From positions 412,244-476,243 of the forward strand of contig NHNY01000016.1 in the NCBI GenBank assembly GCA_002786065.1: a DNA stretch of 64,000 nucleotides, in the 5' to 3' direction. The position numbers and the translations under genes are program-made. The DNA is from Microcyclospora pomicola. Taxonomy: Eukaryota > Ascomycota > Dothideomycetes > Capnodiales. The notes under the pieces are model-generated. The model was given only the letters and a program-made list of their open reading frames with translations. It searched no databases and was not told where the DNA came from. Of this stretch, positions 1-11,367 are shown one piece after another. The first letter of the stretch is position 1; the number at the start of each line of letters is the position of its first letter.

Positions 1-1656
1 GGTTGCGTGGGAACAGGCGAAGCTGAGGCATTATCGCCCAGTCCCTTACCTGCGATGACCGCAATAGCAGTTGAGGCAGTGCTGTTGTCATGAGACCCTA
101 TCCAGCTACTTCGGTCGTAGATATTCGTGATGCCCGAACTGCTACCTATGGCTATCCATCGATCCGGACCGATCTTGGATTGCTTGTTGTCATGCTTGCC
201 GCCCAGCGCGAGTGTGGTGGTGCCAACAGCACCTTCGTCCTGCCAGCGTGCAACGATAGAACGAGAGTGCACACTCCATTCCGTCACCTCGCCGTTCTTG
301 CCGGCGATACATAACCCAGCACCATCCTGCCACCAGGCGAATTCAGCAATGCCGCCGCGGCTTTCCACCCGCACTTGACAGACCCATTGTAGTGTGGTCG
401 CCGAAAGAACGTTGATGATCCCTCCGCCTTTCCGGGCGGAACCCAAGATCGCCATGTAGGAGCCATCCGGGCTGAGCTTGAATCGCTCCATCGTGCGTTG
501 TTCATGCTGTTGACCATCCACTCGGTTTATTCTTTCCACCCGACCAGTTTGCAAGTTCCACACATGGAAATAGCGTCTGCGTGCAGACAGAAACACCCGT
601 GCGTCGGTGGCATGGAATGCAGTAGTGGTAAGATTTGTGCCACGAAGATGGAGGCTGGTCAGCAGTGGATTTGGTGTTGGTGCTGGAGGTGATGGTGCAA
701 TGTGGTGAAGATAGAGTGTCGAGGATGGACCAGAGGAGAGTAGTAGTGGATATCGTGGGTGGAAGGAAAGAGACGTGATGGATGAGGGCTGTATGTCTGG
801 AATGTCCCTGGCGCGCTGTATCTGGATGACTTCTGGGCGTAGTTTGCGTTTCTTGCCTCTGCTAGAGTCAGATTGACGGACTAGCGATTCTGAGTTCTGA
901 AGCAGTTTGGCGAGTGGCGCCACAGAGGTATCTTCAACGTCAGAGTCCATGTCTTCATCCGACACATCAGACTCGATCTCAGAATCACCATCGGCATTAA
1001 CTCTTCGTCTCTTGCGGGCTGGTTTCTCCATGGCATATTGAGCCCACTCCGGCCTCGGGTTGAGCAGTTCGAACTGCCTTCGCAGCCGCTTCCCATACTC
1101 GACGCCATTCACGATATCCTCTGCCTGTGTTCGACGTAGCTTTTTCAGCCGTGGAGCAGAGGTCAAGGACACAAGCAACCGCTCGTCGTCGCTATCCTCC
1201 CATGCTGCAGGCTTGCGGTGCCGTGCAGGCTCATCCTCATCGGACTGTGTAGCTGCGTCCACCGTCGTCAGACCTCCGGCGTCATTCGAACCAGTAATGT
1301 CATATGAGAAGAGCTTGATTTAGTCAGTACAGCACTCAAGAACGCGAACCTGCCTAACATACATCTGCGTTTTCCAATCCATCCAGACCATTCTCTATGT
1401 CTTGCTCGTTCTCGTCGTCATCACTTAATGCGAAGTTCTTCAAGCCATCTCGAAAGCCAGCGCTGTCGCCAAACACCAAACGCTCGAGCTCCTCCTCCGT
1501 TTCGTCCTTTGTACGGCCGCCATCCAGCTTCACCTCAACCTCTGATTCGTCCTCATACTCTTCTTCTTGCTCCGAGATGTCCTGATCTGACTCCTCATGA
1601 TCTGGTGGCGTAGGTTGTTGTAGCCGCTCCCTGCTTTTCGCCTTCTTCATCGCCAT
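1..1656 (-). CDS. UTP18: U3 snoRNA-associated protein Utp18 (WD40), C-terminus cut by window edge
   Basis: Component of the SSU processome (UtpB-type subcomplex) needed for early pre-18S rRNA cleavages in the nucleolus. Exon 1 is 1656..1363 and exon 2 runs from 1313 off the left edge; the 49-nt intron 1362..1314 has a GTATGT donor. The start at 1656 precedes the short basic stretch KKAKSRERLQ; a second in-frame ATG lies at 1650. About 535 residues are visible. The N-terminal third is acidic and carries the Utp18 signature ELERLVFGDSAGFRDGL, then ENAD|LFSYD across the splice junction. The rest is WD40 sequence, for example SFHPRYPLLLSSG, YFHVWNLQTG and FKLSPDGSYMAILGS. The last blades and the stop codon are outside the window. 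Divergent from NAB2, 388 bp away. Identification rests on recognised family motifs. Confidence 0.9.
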
Positions 1657-2044
1657 TGTAACAACTTGATCGCAGAATTTAAAGTTGGACCTCGCATTCT
1701 TCACAGAATTGGAACTTTTTGGATTAGGTAAGCCGAAGTCATCGCGGATGGTCCCGCACAAGTAACGCCTCCCGACTAATAACACACGCGACCTAGCAGT
1801 TGAGAGACTTCTCACAATACACACATCAACCACAACAATCTCTTCACTGCACCAGACTGCCAACCCTTTTGTCGCATTCACTTGGACTATTTGTATTAGG
1901 AATCATCACCACCATCTCGCTCTGTCTGTCGCTGGAGCATCAACAGCGCATTCCCGTAACAAGTCGCCCCCGAGCCTCAGTGCTCCACCCGAAACAACCT
2001 CTTCCTTCTTGGCAGATTCTTGCCTGCAACTACATACCAAGGAC
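1657..2044. promoter_or_regulatory. Divergent UTP18/NAB2 promoter region
   Basis: A 388-bp stretch between two divergent starts, so it must hold both promoters and both 5' leaders. No clear TATA box was seen. Pyrimidine-rich runs occur at about 1885-1930. The NAB2 frame stays open upstream of 2045, but only through a TTG at 2009, so nothing supports an earlier ATG. Confidence 0.5.
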
Positions 2045-3658
2045 ATGGCGGACGTGCGCATGGAAGCTGGAAGTATGCAGGCCGAGTCGCTGCAGAACGC
2101 GATCCAGTCGAAGCTCGTTGAGAATAGCTGGGCGCCCGAAGAAAGCGATACCAACCTTTCAGAGTACATCACCATGATGCTGGTGAATGGCACCGACCTG
2201 GCGACTCTGCAAACTGAACTCGCAAATGATCTTCTGGGCTTGGGTACGGATGATCCTATGATCCCCGAGTTCATAAGCTGGCTCGACAATACTGCTCGAT
2301 CATTAGCTGGACAGAGCTCGGCGCAATCTCAAAGCACAGCGACTGACGTCGCGCAAAATATGCAACAAAACTCGGGTCTACCGACTCAGAATGCACAAGA
2401 TTCGGCCATGGACGATGTAGCATCGAGCACTGGCCCGCCTGTGGATGGAGCGTATGTATGCCCAAATCCTCTAGTCGTTGATCACAAAGCTGACTTCTCT
2501 AGTCCTAGTGGGCCGAAAGCCATGCGCAACGGTGTACCAGGCAGCGGTCGAGGACGTGGCAATCGTATGCTAAGCCAACTAAACCGACAGCTAGATCGAA
2601 AGCAAGACGTCCCAGACTCGTTGAGACGGATTAAAGGTGCCGCAGGTGGCATGGCCGGTCGCATCAACACACATAATCCCCGCGGTGGGGCACGTGGACA
2701 AAGAGGCGGTAATCTTGCAAGTGGTGTACAACGCATGATGAACAATGGTGCGCTAGGAGCTTCCCAAGCCGGTGCGATGAATCCGATGCTGCCGCAGAAC
2801 GGCATGATGAATCAGCTTGGCGACCAGGGCCAGATGATGTTCATGCAAATGATGGAGATGCAAGCTCAGATGATGTCACAAATGATCCAGAACGGCACAG
2901 TACCTGCTGCCGGCCAAGGATTCCAAAACGGACGCGGCGGCAGGAACACGAGAGGTCAAAACGGTGCTGGCCGCGGTCGAGGAGGAAACCATCTCGGTCA
3001 AAATCCACGGAAAGATGGTGATGCCGCGAATGGCATGGACGTTGACGAACCGAATGGAGACAAGAAAAGCAAGCTCTATGACACACTTTGCAAATTCAAC
3101 CTGGGGTGCCAGAACCCTGGCTGTGGTTTTGCGCATCAGTCGCCAGCTGCACCAGCAGGTACGCCTGTGGACCTTACGGACGATTGCAGCGCGGGTGCCG
3201 AATGCAAGAACAAGAAGTGTTCGGCACGGCATCCCTCGCCGATGTTGAAAGGTGGTACTGGCTTTGCCCCTGCAGCCCCATACAAGCAACAAACTGTGTG
3301 CAAGTTCTACCCCAACTGTACCCGTGGCGCCGAGTGCCCATTCATCCACCCTGGCAGACCTTGCAGGAACGGTCCAGGCTGCACGAACCCGGGTTGCAGT
3401 TTCGACCACACCAGCGGCACGGTCAAATGCCGATACACACCCTGCACCAACCCCAATTGCACATACTCACATGCCGAGGGTCAGCAAATAGGGTCATTCA
3501 AGGATAAGGTTTGGACAGCCGAGGGTGGTAATGGAGAGGATGGGAAGTTCTCGGAGCGATTTGCCGAGCTCAAGGAGAATGAGAACCAGCCCGAAGAGTT
3601 GATCAAGCCTGCTGCAGAGAATCAAGGCGCTATGGATGCTGAAGATACCATCTCTTAG
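2045..3658 (+). CDS. NAB2: Nuclear poly(A) RNA-binding protein Nab2, five CCCH zinc fingers
   Basis: Binds poly(A) tails in the nucleus and couples 3'-end length control to mRNA export. The first ATG in frame is at 2045. Residues about 1-85 form the PWI-like N-terminal domain (QNAIQSKLVENSW, EFISWLDNTARSL). Then come an RGG/GRG-rich segment (GSGRGRGNR, NPRGGARGQRGG), a Met-rich segment with 15 Met in 54 residues, a second GRGG segment, and five tandem CCCH fingers at residues about 332-459: CX5CX4CX3H, CSAGAECKNKKCSARH, CX5CX5CX3H, CRNGPGCTNPGCSFDH and CX4CX4CX3H. A 51-nt segment, 2452..2502, has a GTATGT donor, CTGAC branch and CTAG acceptor and is called an intron although it is stop-free and in frame. 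The spliced product is 520 aa; retention would add 17 residues. Confidence 0.9.
   Translation: MADVRMEAGSMQAESLQNAIQSKLVENSWAPEESDTNLSEYITMMLVNGTDLATLQTELANDLLGLGTDDPMIPEFISWLDNTARSLAGQSSAQSQSTATDVAQNMQQNSGLPTQNAQDSAMDDVASSTGPPVDGAYVCPNPLVVDHKADFSSPSGPKAMRNGVPGSGRGRGNRMLSQLNRQLDRKQDVPDSLRRIKGAAGGMAGRINTHNPRGGARGQRGGNLASGVQRMMNNGALGASQAGAMNPMLPQNGMMNQLGDQGQMMFMQMMEMQAQMMSQMIQNGTVPAAGQGFQNGRGGRNTRGQNGAGRGRGGNHLGQNPRKDGDAANGMDVDEPNGDKKSKLYDTLCKFNLGCQNPGCGFAHQSPAAPAGTPVDLTDDCSAGAECKNKKCSARHPSPMLKGGTGFAPAAPYKQQTVCKFYPNCTRGAECPFIHPGRPCRNGPGCTNPGCSFDHTSGTVKCRYTPCTNPNCTYSHAEGQQIGSFKDKVWTAEGGNGEDGKFSERFAELKENENQPEELIKPAAENQGAMDAEDTIS
2452..2502 (+). other. Stop-free, frame-preserving intron in NAB2
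   Basis: GTATGT donor, GCTGAC branch motif about 12 nt before the TCTCTAG acceptor, length 51 nt (17 codons, no stop). The inserted residues would separate the N-terminal domain linker from the first RGG segment. The splice signals look as good as those of obligatory introns nearby, so it is treated as an intron. Confidence 0.75.
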
Positions 3659-5322
3659 ACAAGCACTTCCCTGAACGCGGGAGAGCTTCCAGTGAGATTG
3701 AGTAAAGCTCGGCATTTCAGTGCTACGAAAGGCATGGAGGGCTTGCGCTTCGTCTTCGCGGATCTTCCAGGGCAGGAGGCATCGGCACATCAGGACTATT
3801 ACGAGACTAGTAATCATGTGAGGATAGCTTGAAGTATGAGGGATGTAGCGACCTGGAAGAACAGGACGCTGGGAGATACTTGTATCAATACACACGCGAG
3901 ATACTTCTTCGTCTCGCAATGCCGCCTCTTTTCCGTTCTTCTTCTTCTTCTTTCTTTCTTTCTTTATCATGTTTGGGGTTCTCGGAGATCTTTGTCCGCA
4001 TGCTTGCATTTCCAGTCGCAGTGGTTTCGATGTCTGTGCAGTGACAAGGAGATCTATCCCCGGTAAATGTGACCCAGACATTCGACCTGCCATTTTTCGT
4101 TCACGATCGCTGCAGTCACTGTTGACTATAGCTTTGTCAGGGTCACGAACATGTCGAAAGACTTCCTAGTCTGCAAGATTACACCCCATCTATTCCACCA
4201 TCGCGATCACAGGTAGGACATCGGCTTTATCATCATGAAAGGTTCAGCCGAGACGCAAACCTGCAGTCCCCTCAAACCATATGCACAATCAGAGAGGGGC
4301 CATCTCGATGCTCCAGCAAACGGTACTGCTCATACTGCAGCTCGAAACCACACTGAATGAGCAACCACCTCTGTGCCACTGATGTTATACCAACCAGACT
4401 CCCATCCTGCAGGAGCACATGTCGTGGAGCTGGACAAGATATCTAATCGCTCTACTCCTTGTAAGCGTGCGCGCGACGAAATCATTCCTTGTCGGGCTCT
4501 AGGATGTTTGATCGCAGCAGTTCATTGATGCCGCAGCTCATGCGGCAGTGCCGAATTGCTTGATGCAAATCTGATCATCTCAGATGTTCGAGCAACCTTG
4601 AGCTAGCAGAGCCATGGTTCACAGATGTCCAATGTATTTGCACTTTCACATGCTTCAATGTCAGACGGCCGATGCAGACGAGGTGATGTTATGTGAATGA
4701 CGGCTGGGTCCGTCCCCGTGGCGCTGTCCCGATTCGGGACGACGGATCTCGAACTTCTAGCGTGCTTCGAGATGGCTGGTTCTGGCTTGGAGCGGCTTCT
4801 TACGACCAGTTGATGCATGTTGTGGTCCGTTGTGGTTATCCGCTCGATTGACAACATCATCCACACCATTATCATTCCGGCATTGTCGACAACAGTACCT
4901 ACACGCTCTTGGGCTCGTTCGTCTTTCTGCCTGCAGATGTCGGTAGAAACCAATATCTTTCACGAGACGCCTCCTCGCTTTGATGCACTTGTCACAACAC
5001 CACCCGACCACTCCTGACGAAACCTGGACATCGCCATAACATCCTGCGGCTACTCGACGGCGTCACATATCTGTCTACGTTCTGTTTGTTACCGCGCAAT
5101 TGGACTCTTGTCGAGTCCTTGTATCTCACTAACTGCACCGTGCTGTAAGTCCATTGTCCCGTGTCCTGATCGAGTAGTATCGCGTTTCGAGGGCCTAGCT
5201 CATGTCTACGATGGCTCCGCAATGCGCCATCCTGCGCCTTGATCTTTCAATCGCCTACGGACATCGTGCTGAGCAACTACTCATTGCGATTGCAGGTTGT
5301 CAATCAGCGGACGCTCGTTCCA
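3659..5322. other. Intergenic, NAB2 3' end to Zn2Cys6 gene
   Basis: 1.66 kb holding the NAB2 3' UTR and the promoter/leader of the following regulator. It contains a pyrimidine tract (TTCTT/TTTC units) at about 3933-3966. Open frames here are short, start at poor contexts and resemble no family. An AG-preceded start-proximal segment (TTGCAG at 5290-5295) might end a 5' UTR intron, but this is unproven. Confidence 0.5.
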
Positions 5323-7750
5323 ATGTCTAATAACTACCCACCGCCACCCCAACCTGACCAGCAGCACTACAGCGCTTTGTACGCGACTACCGCTGGCGCT
5401 CAGCAGCTGCTAGATCACACGCCACAAGAGCAACTACAGTACAGCACTCTGACTCAACCTGACTACCCGAAACCCGACTCCAGTGCGGCGATCGATACCG
5501 CGTCTCAGCAGCAGATAGACTCGTTGACGCAAAATCTGCAACATCATGCTGCTCTCGATGAGCAACAACGACAGCAGATCCAACAGGCAACGCAGCAGCT
5601 TCAGCACATATCGCAAGGTCCAGCCCCTGGCGACATCTCAGCGACTGAGCAGCAGCAACAACAAGACGCATTCGACCTAGCACAGAAGGCTAACCGACTT
5701 CGAAAAGCATGCGACTCGTGTAGTATCCGCAAGGTGAAAGTATGTGGCTCCCTCGGATCGTGACCCTTATCAATGCCATGTACTCACGTATACCTCAGTG
5801 TGACGAAAGCGGTCCGCCGTGCCGTGCTTGTGCTGCACTCGATATCCCTTGTACGTTCGAGCGTCCGACTCGTCGTCGAGGGCCTCCAAATCGTCATGCT
5901 GAGGCGATCAAGAAGCGGCGGTTGGGAGATCCCGTTCTCACCTCACCTCACCTCTCGGTATCTGGCAACTCGCAACCCTCATCACCCACCCACGCAGCAC
6001 AGGCTTTAGCCTCGCTCTCATCTTACACCTCCGGCCAGCCACTCTCGGCGGAGTCGATCTGTTCTGCGGAGACGCTTGACTTGCTTATCGACGACTTCTT
6101 CACGTACATTCATCCTCTATGTCCCTTCCCACACGAACCAAGCTTTCGCGAAGCCTGGAAACGACGTGAGGATCTTTCCAACAAGCCTTTTCTTGCTCTT
6201 CTCTCGTCGATGCTAGCAGCTCTCGTGGCATCTTTCCCGCGGAAGCCGCGGCTTCACTTCAAGACTCAGCGTAAAGATAGCGCTTTTTCGAACCACCTCA
6301 GTTTGGTTGATAGATGCCAGCACATTTGTGCCGCCGCACGAGGCATTGGATATCTGGAACGCGATGATCTGAATGTCTATGACGCTGCCACAAGCTATTT
6401 TCTTGGACTCGCTGGCATGTACACGTCCCGATGGCGTCAGGGCCGTTTGTACTTCGGCGAGTGCATGACCATCATCAAGACACTGAACTTGCACAAGGTC
6501 AAGCATTCATCATCTGCTGGTGTTAGTCAACCTTCATCGATATTTGAATTGAACGATCCTACTTACAACTCCACTCGCGGTTCGGTTGACAACATAACTC
6601 AGGAGATTGGGCGACGCATATTCTGGACCATGTACGTCGGCACAAAGACCCTCCATCAGCTCGGATCATCGCAAGAAGAACTCGACTTTCCACCGTGTAC
6701 ATTATCCCACCCATATCCGCCGTTGCCAGCGGAAGTTGACGACTTTTGCATATTTCCAACTCATAATGAACAACAACCTCCAGGCCTCTTGCCAAGAACG
6801 ACCGGATTCAACGTCAGCGTCAAGATATACAGCTCGTGTATGAAGCTGAGCACTGTGGAGGTGGCTTGGAATGTTGATGGCGCTGTTAATTGGGAGCAAC
6901 AAGAGCTTGTGCTACTGGAATCGCTACAGCAATGTCGAAAGGCAATTGCCGAGCTTCCATTGGAACTGGCGGTTTATCGAAACACTGGTTCTCAGCATGG
7001 CCAACATACTAGTCATGTGTTGTACCCTAACATTGTCCCGCCGACCATGTCTTGGGATCCTGCCGGCGCTTTGCTCAATCCGTCACATCGGCCAGCACCC
7101 GAATCACCGGAAGAGGTCCGACTGATGCAGTACGAGATACAAAAAGCAAACATATGCGCATCGAGTCTTGCAACTCGTCTACGTATTGTCGAGAAGTACC
7201 TAGAAATGCGTGAAGCGCGCGATGGTGGTCTCTCGCAGCCTGCCACAGCAATACCACCGAAGCCTGATTCATCTAGTGTCGCGGCTGCAAACGACGCAAC
7301 ATCGCAACAATCCAGTCCGACCTCCAGCAAAGTTGACATCCTCGAAACCATGCGCAAAGAGCGCGAGACTATTGCGAGAGATCTCTTGGTGGTTTTGTGC
7401 AACATCTCGACTGTCAACTGCGAGCCTTCTGCCGACAGTTTTGTAAGCGCTATCAGGCACTCACTCCGCCAGCAAAGTGCCGTGCTAACCACTCACAGAC
7501 CATGAAAATCCGCTCCATCGCCTCGACACTCGGCCAAGCCCCCGATCAATACAAAGGCAAGATCGCATTGCAAGCGCAAGAACCTCTCTCAGCATTCCTT
7601 CAAGCTCTTGATAGGCTGGAAAGAGTCCACTCAGCAAATGGCGACAGTGTTCAGCCCTCCGACGACAAAGAGACTGAGTCACGTCACTGGGCCGACCTTC
7701 GCGAGTGTCAGCTGAAGTTTGCCCAGCTGGTCGGTCTCTCGGGAATGTAA
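5323..7750 (+). CDS. Zn2Cys6 fungal transcription factor, Gln-rich N-terminus
   Basis: DNA-binding regulator of the binuclear-cluster family, nuclear. Exons 5323..5739, 5799..7442 and 7499..7750; introns of 59 and 56 nt; 770 aa. Residues 1-125 are rich in Gln, Pro and Ser. The cluster spans the first junction: C130-x2-C133-x6-C140-x6-C147-x2-C150-x6-C157 (KACDSCSIRKVK | CDESGPPCRAC). It is followed by a basic linker, RRRGPPNRHAEAIKKRR. The middle homology (Fungal_trans) region begins near residue 210 with FFTYIHPLCPFPHEPSF and includes RRIFWTMYVGTK. The last exon encodes an acidic, Glu/Asp-containing tail ending LVGLSGM. The target genes cannot be told from sequence. It converges on SKN7. The family call is strong; no specific gene name is claimed. 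Confidence 0.9.
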
Positions 7751-9134
7751 TGATCGTATCGCTGTCAAGAAGACGGCTTGAAATGAGGTCTGCGCTGATG
7801 AAGTGTGGAACCAGCATGGCGTTTGGCTGTTCGGGGCAGCGCTTCCTTTCCCCCTTTGCATCTGCGCAAAGAGGGCGATGGTGATATCATCCCCTCGAGG
7901 TAGTCTCGCGTGGAATCAGAGCTCGTGAGCCCCCAGATACCCCTCAACATCGCGATAGATCCCACTGCATACCATGCGCGTATACATGTATACATATACC
8001 AAGATCCTCCTCACCCTTCATGTCCTGCGTGTCCGAATTCATACAATCGCCGAGATCTCCTTTCCCCCGGCCTTGTCCTCGTGCTCGTCCTCCTGCCTCC
8101 CACCATCCATGTCCATTAGATCCTACAAGCCATCACTCGAGATAAATGTCTATCGTGCCACCCATCCACTATGCACCTTATGCACCGATGATCTCCTTGC
8201 TTCACTCTTCCCTGCCCCTTCCCTTGACTCTCATTCTTCGCTCCCTCAATTTCCGCTCTCTACTTGCGTCGCGAACCTGAAGACGGAGGAGAGGAAGCTG
8301 ATGAACTGAGGCGTTGTGTTGGATATGTAGGTCAGGTAGGTCGAGAGACATACCTGTGTTTTATCATCTTGAGAGGAGGGCTATGGAGAGGTTGATGAGG
8401 ATTTATATACTTATGTACATGTGGAACTGTGGGATGGTGATCTGGTCGTGACAAGGCAGGGCAATGCGGCCGTGTCAAGGGATGATCATATCGTGAGTAC
8501 CGCGAGGAGGCGTGGCAGACACCTGGCGTAAGATGCGGCAGAGTGGAATGTAGGCAGAAGCGGGAACGGGGAGTATGAAACGAGACGGAGTGAGCGTGGG
8601 ATAGATGGCAAGAGGCCACTTCGGCCTTGATTCGGTTCGATCGCTACATGCATACTATAATCTGACGTCGCTTGGTAGTTGCGGGAGCATAGCATCCTGG
8701 CATCGGACGAGAATCGCTGAATATTTGAGTAGCTCAAAAGGTACGGTAGATTTCTAGATAGATCGGATTCGGAGCAAGTCTTCGGTCCTAGATGGGATTG
8801 CTAGATGGTCTCTTCGCGAGTAGATGGTGGCTGCACGTGGTCGCTGAATGGGATTTGAATGGTGCGCGTATGCACCGGGAGGGGAAGAGGAGATCCACGC
8901 ATGCGAGTGTTGCGGGTGGACGCATCGCATGGGCGGAGCGGGAGGAGAATGTGTCGACTCCGACTCCACAACCTTGCTTATGCAGCCTCTCGTTGCAGCA
9001 AAGGATGAGCGCCCAGCATAGCCGGAGATCAATTCTCTGTACGTTGCTTCTGAAAAAGCGTCCAGGAGGCTAGGCAGGAAACACCGGCGATTGCATCACA
9101 CTACGTCAGTCGCATCCGTGTTCGACTTTCCGGG
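7751..9134. other. Convergent 3' intergenic region
   Basis: 1.38 kb between two converging genes, so it holds both 3' UTRs and terminators. A pyrimidine-rich plus-strand stretch lies at about 8010-8280. No coding sequence or RNA gene could be supported. Confidence 0.5.
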
Positions 9135-11367
9135 TCATCGTGGCGGTCGGGGCATCTGGGGCATATTTTGTTGCAAGGGTGCGCCCATGACTTGTGGCGC
9201 GTACATCTGCTGCCGCTTCACATCAGGGCCGACATCGCCGGCTCCACCCGAGATGTCGGAGATCTGCCGCCGATGTTGAGGCAAAGCGCCCTGTGGCGAA
9301 CGAGGGTTGTAGGTTGGCGGTGGGATATTCTGCTGCTGGTAGGGACTAGGTCCGGCGTTGTTATGCACTGCTTGCATGTAGGGGTCTTCAGTTTGATTGC
9401 TGGCAGGTGATAGACCCGGCATATTCGCTGGCGAGTTCCATCCGCTTAGGACTGTCGGGGAAGTGATCGGGGAGTCGTCGCTCTTCAGGCTCCGTCGTCC
9501 TCCCGGTACGAGTGGCGGGGCACCCATTACTCCAGCTTCAAGTCCTGGAGGGTGCTTTTTGAGGTGAGACAGGTGCTTCTCCAGCATATTGAGCAGGCCC
9601 TCTTTCGTGAATGGTTTCGGCAGCACATCGTTCATTCCTGGTCGGTGTTAGCAAGTCATCAATGCAACGTCGCACGTGTATAACACTCACCGTGCGCGAA
9701 GTACATGGAAATATCGTCACTCCGGATATTTGAGGTCATGGCGATGATGGGTGTGTTGTCAAACTGTCGAATCAGGTGCGTGGCTGAGACACCATCAAGA
9801 TTTGGCATGATGATGTCCATGAGCACTAGATCATACTTTGCGCCGGCATTCATCTTGTTCACGGCCTCGAGCCCGTCGAGCTAGGAATGATATCAGCATG
9901 CAACACAACTTGCTAGGATACTTGTACAACCCACCGCATTGTCTATCGTGCAATGGAATGCATACAAGAACTTTCCACCAATTCTGCGGCACGTCTGATC
10001 GTCTTCGACAAGCAAGATCTGGGGCGGGCGGACCCATCCGGGGTCGACCGAGTGACTCTTCTTCCGTCCTGCCACCGCCTGGTGACTTGGGCCATCAGGA
10101 GCCTTGGTCGGCATCGGGTACGGAATGTTGTGCACGTGCTCGCTGTACGTTGGATCGATTCCCTGCGTAGCTCCAATCGGATACACCAGATTTTCCAGAT
10201 CGCCATACGAAGCAGATCCTGATGATGTGGCCGAGTGCGGTACATCCCCTCTGCTGGTTGATCGTACGCCATTTCGTACGCCTACATCGGGTGGCGGCGT
10301 GGTCAACGCAGGGTTGAAACGGGCGTGGGACTCGGTCATCAATTCCAAGTTTCGAGAATTCAACAAATGATCAGCATTGACCTCGTTCAGCAATTTGGAG
10401 GCGTGTTGGAGTGGGGATGCGGGGATGTCTTCTTCCAGTGGGGTCGTGGTATCGTTCGCGGGCACAACAGCTCCGTTCTGTCCGGTCTGCCCATTTTGTC
10501 CATTATGGGCCGCGAATGGGTTCACCACCCGGCTCTCCCTCCGGCGCTGAGCGTCGATTGTGTTCAAGAAGTTCATGACATATTGCATGACATGCTCGTG
10601 ATTCACCACGGTCTTCTGCACTCCAATGAGCTCCTGCAGCAGCACCGAATGGTGCACGCTCAACTCGTTGTATCTTTCCTGCAGTTGTTGTAATTGTTGC
10701 TGGGTCGCGACCAGTTGTGTATTGACTAGGTCCATCTGCTGGGTCGGAATCATTTCGTCCAGCATGGCGTTAGGTTTGCGAGGTGCAGGGGCCTTCCGTC
10801 GGATATTGTCCAGCGCATCCTTGTTGTTCATCTTGAAATCTGGGTGTTTGAATTCCCAGGCCTATTCCGGCGTCAGCTCCAGCCCTAACCCACCCATCCC
10901 ACCCATACGTACGCCCGCGCCATACGGCGATGATCCACCCTCTTCATTGTTGTGTCGGACTTTGTGGAAGTCGTATTTGTTGAGCTGGCGCACGAAGCTC
11001 GCGAAGTTGCTGTGCTTGAAGTGTTTCGGCAGGATGTGCTTGGTGAATTTTTCATTCTGTCCGCGCGTCAGCATGCTGCAGCCAGCGTTGTGTATCTTGC
11101 GGCTGCCACCCACCTCTAAGACGACAAAGCTGTCTCCTTCGTTGCCCCATCGCACAATGCTCTCGTCTTGCGGGTTCTCCAACATCCTGCCATGATCTCA
11201 ATGTTAGCATCTTCTTCCCTGCGCCTGTCGTGCCCTCGCTTACTTGTAGAGTTTGCGAACCTGCAGCAAGTCAGTACGGTACGTCTCAATGGTCGGGAAA
11301 GCGTGGAGGATTGACGCACAAAATCGCTGGAGCTGTTGGCCGCTTGCGCCGCCTGTGAATTGTCCAT
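9135..11367 (-). CDS. SKN7: Skn7-type stress response regulator (HSF-like DNA-binding plus receiver domain)
   Basis: Nuclear output of the fungal multistep phosphorelay; with Yap1 it activates oxidative-stress genes and also acts in osmotic and cell-wall responses. Six exons: 11367..11320, 11260..11244, 11186..10913, 10861..9935, 9880..9691, 9637..9135; total 652 aa; introns 51-59 nt. Exon 2 is only 17 nt and supplies part of the motif SDF|VRKLYK|MLE. The HSF-type domain covers residues about 15-125 (SIVRWGNEGDSFVV, FASFVRQLNKYDFHKV, SPYGAG|AWEFKHPDFK). A Gln-rich coiled coil follows (QQQLQQLQERYNEL). The receiver is at about 394-515: acidic pair E399-D400-D401, phospho-acceptor D444 in LVLMDIIMP, and K493 in LPKP. 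The tail is Pro/Gln-rich and low-complexity. All receiver residues needed for phosphotransfer are present. Confidence 0.95.

Noticed and set aside
5239-5322. N-terminal extension of the Zn2Cys6 protein
   Set aside because: The frame is open but begins with TTG; the first ATG is 5323, which has a good context and opens the Gln/Pro-rich segment.
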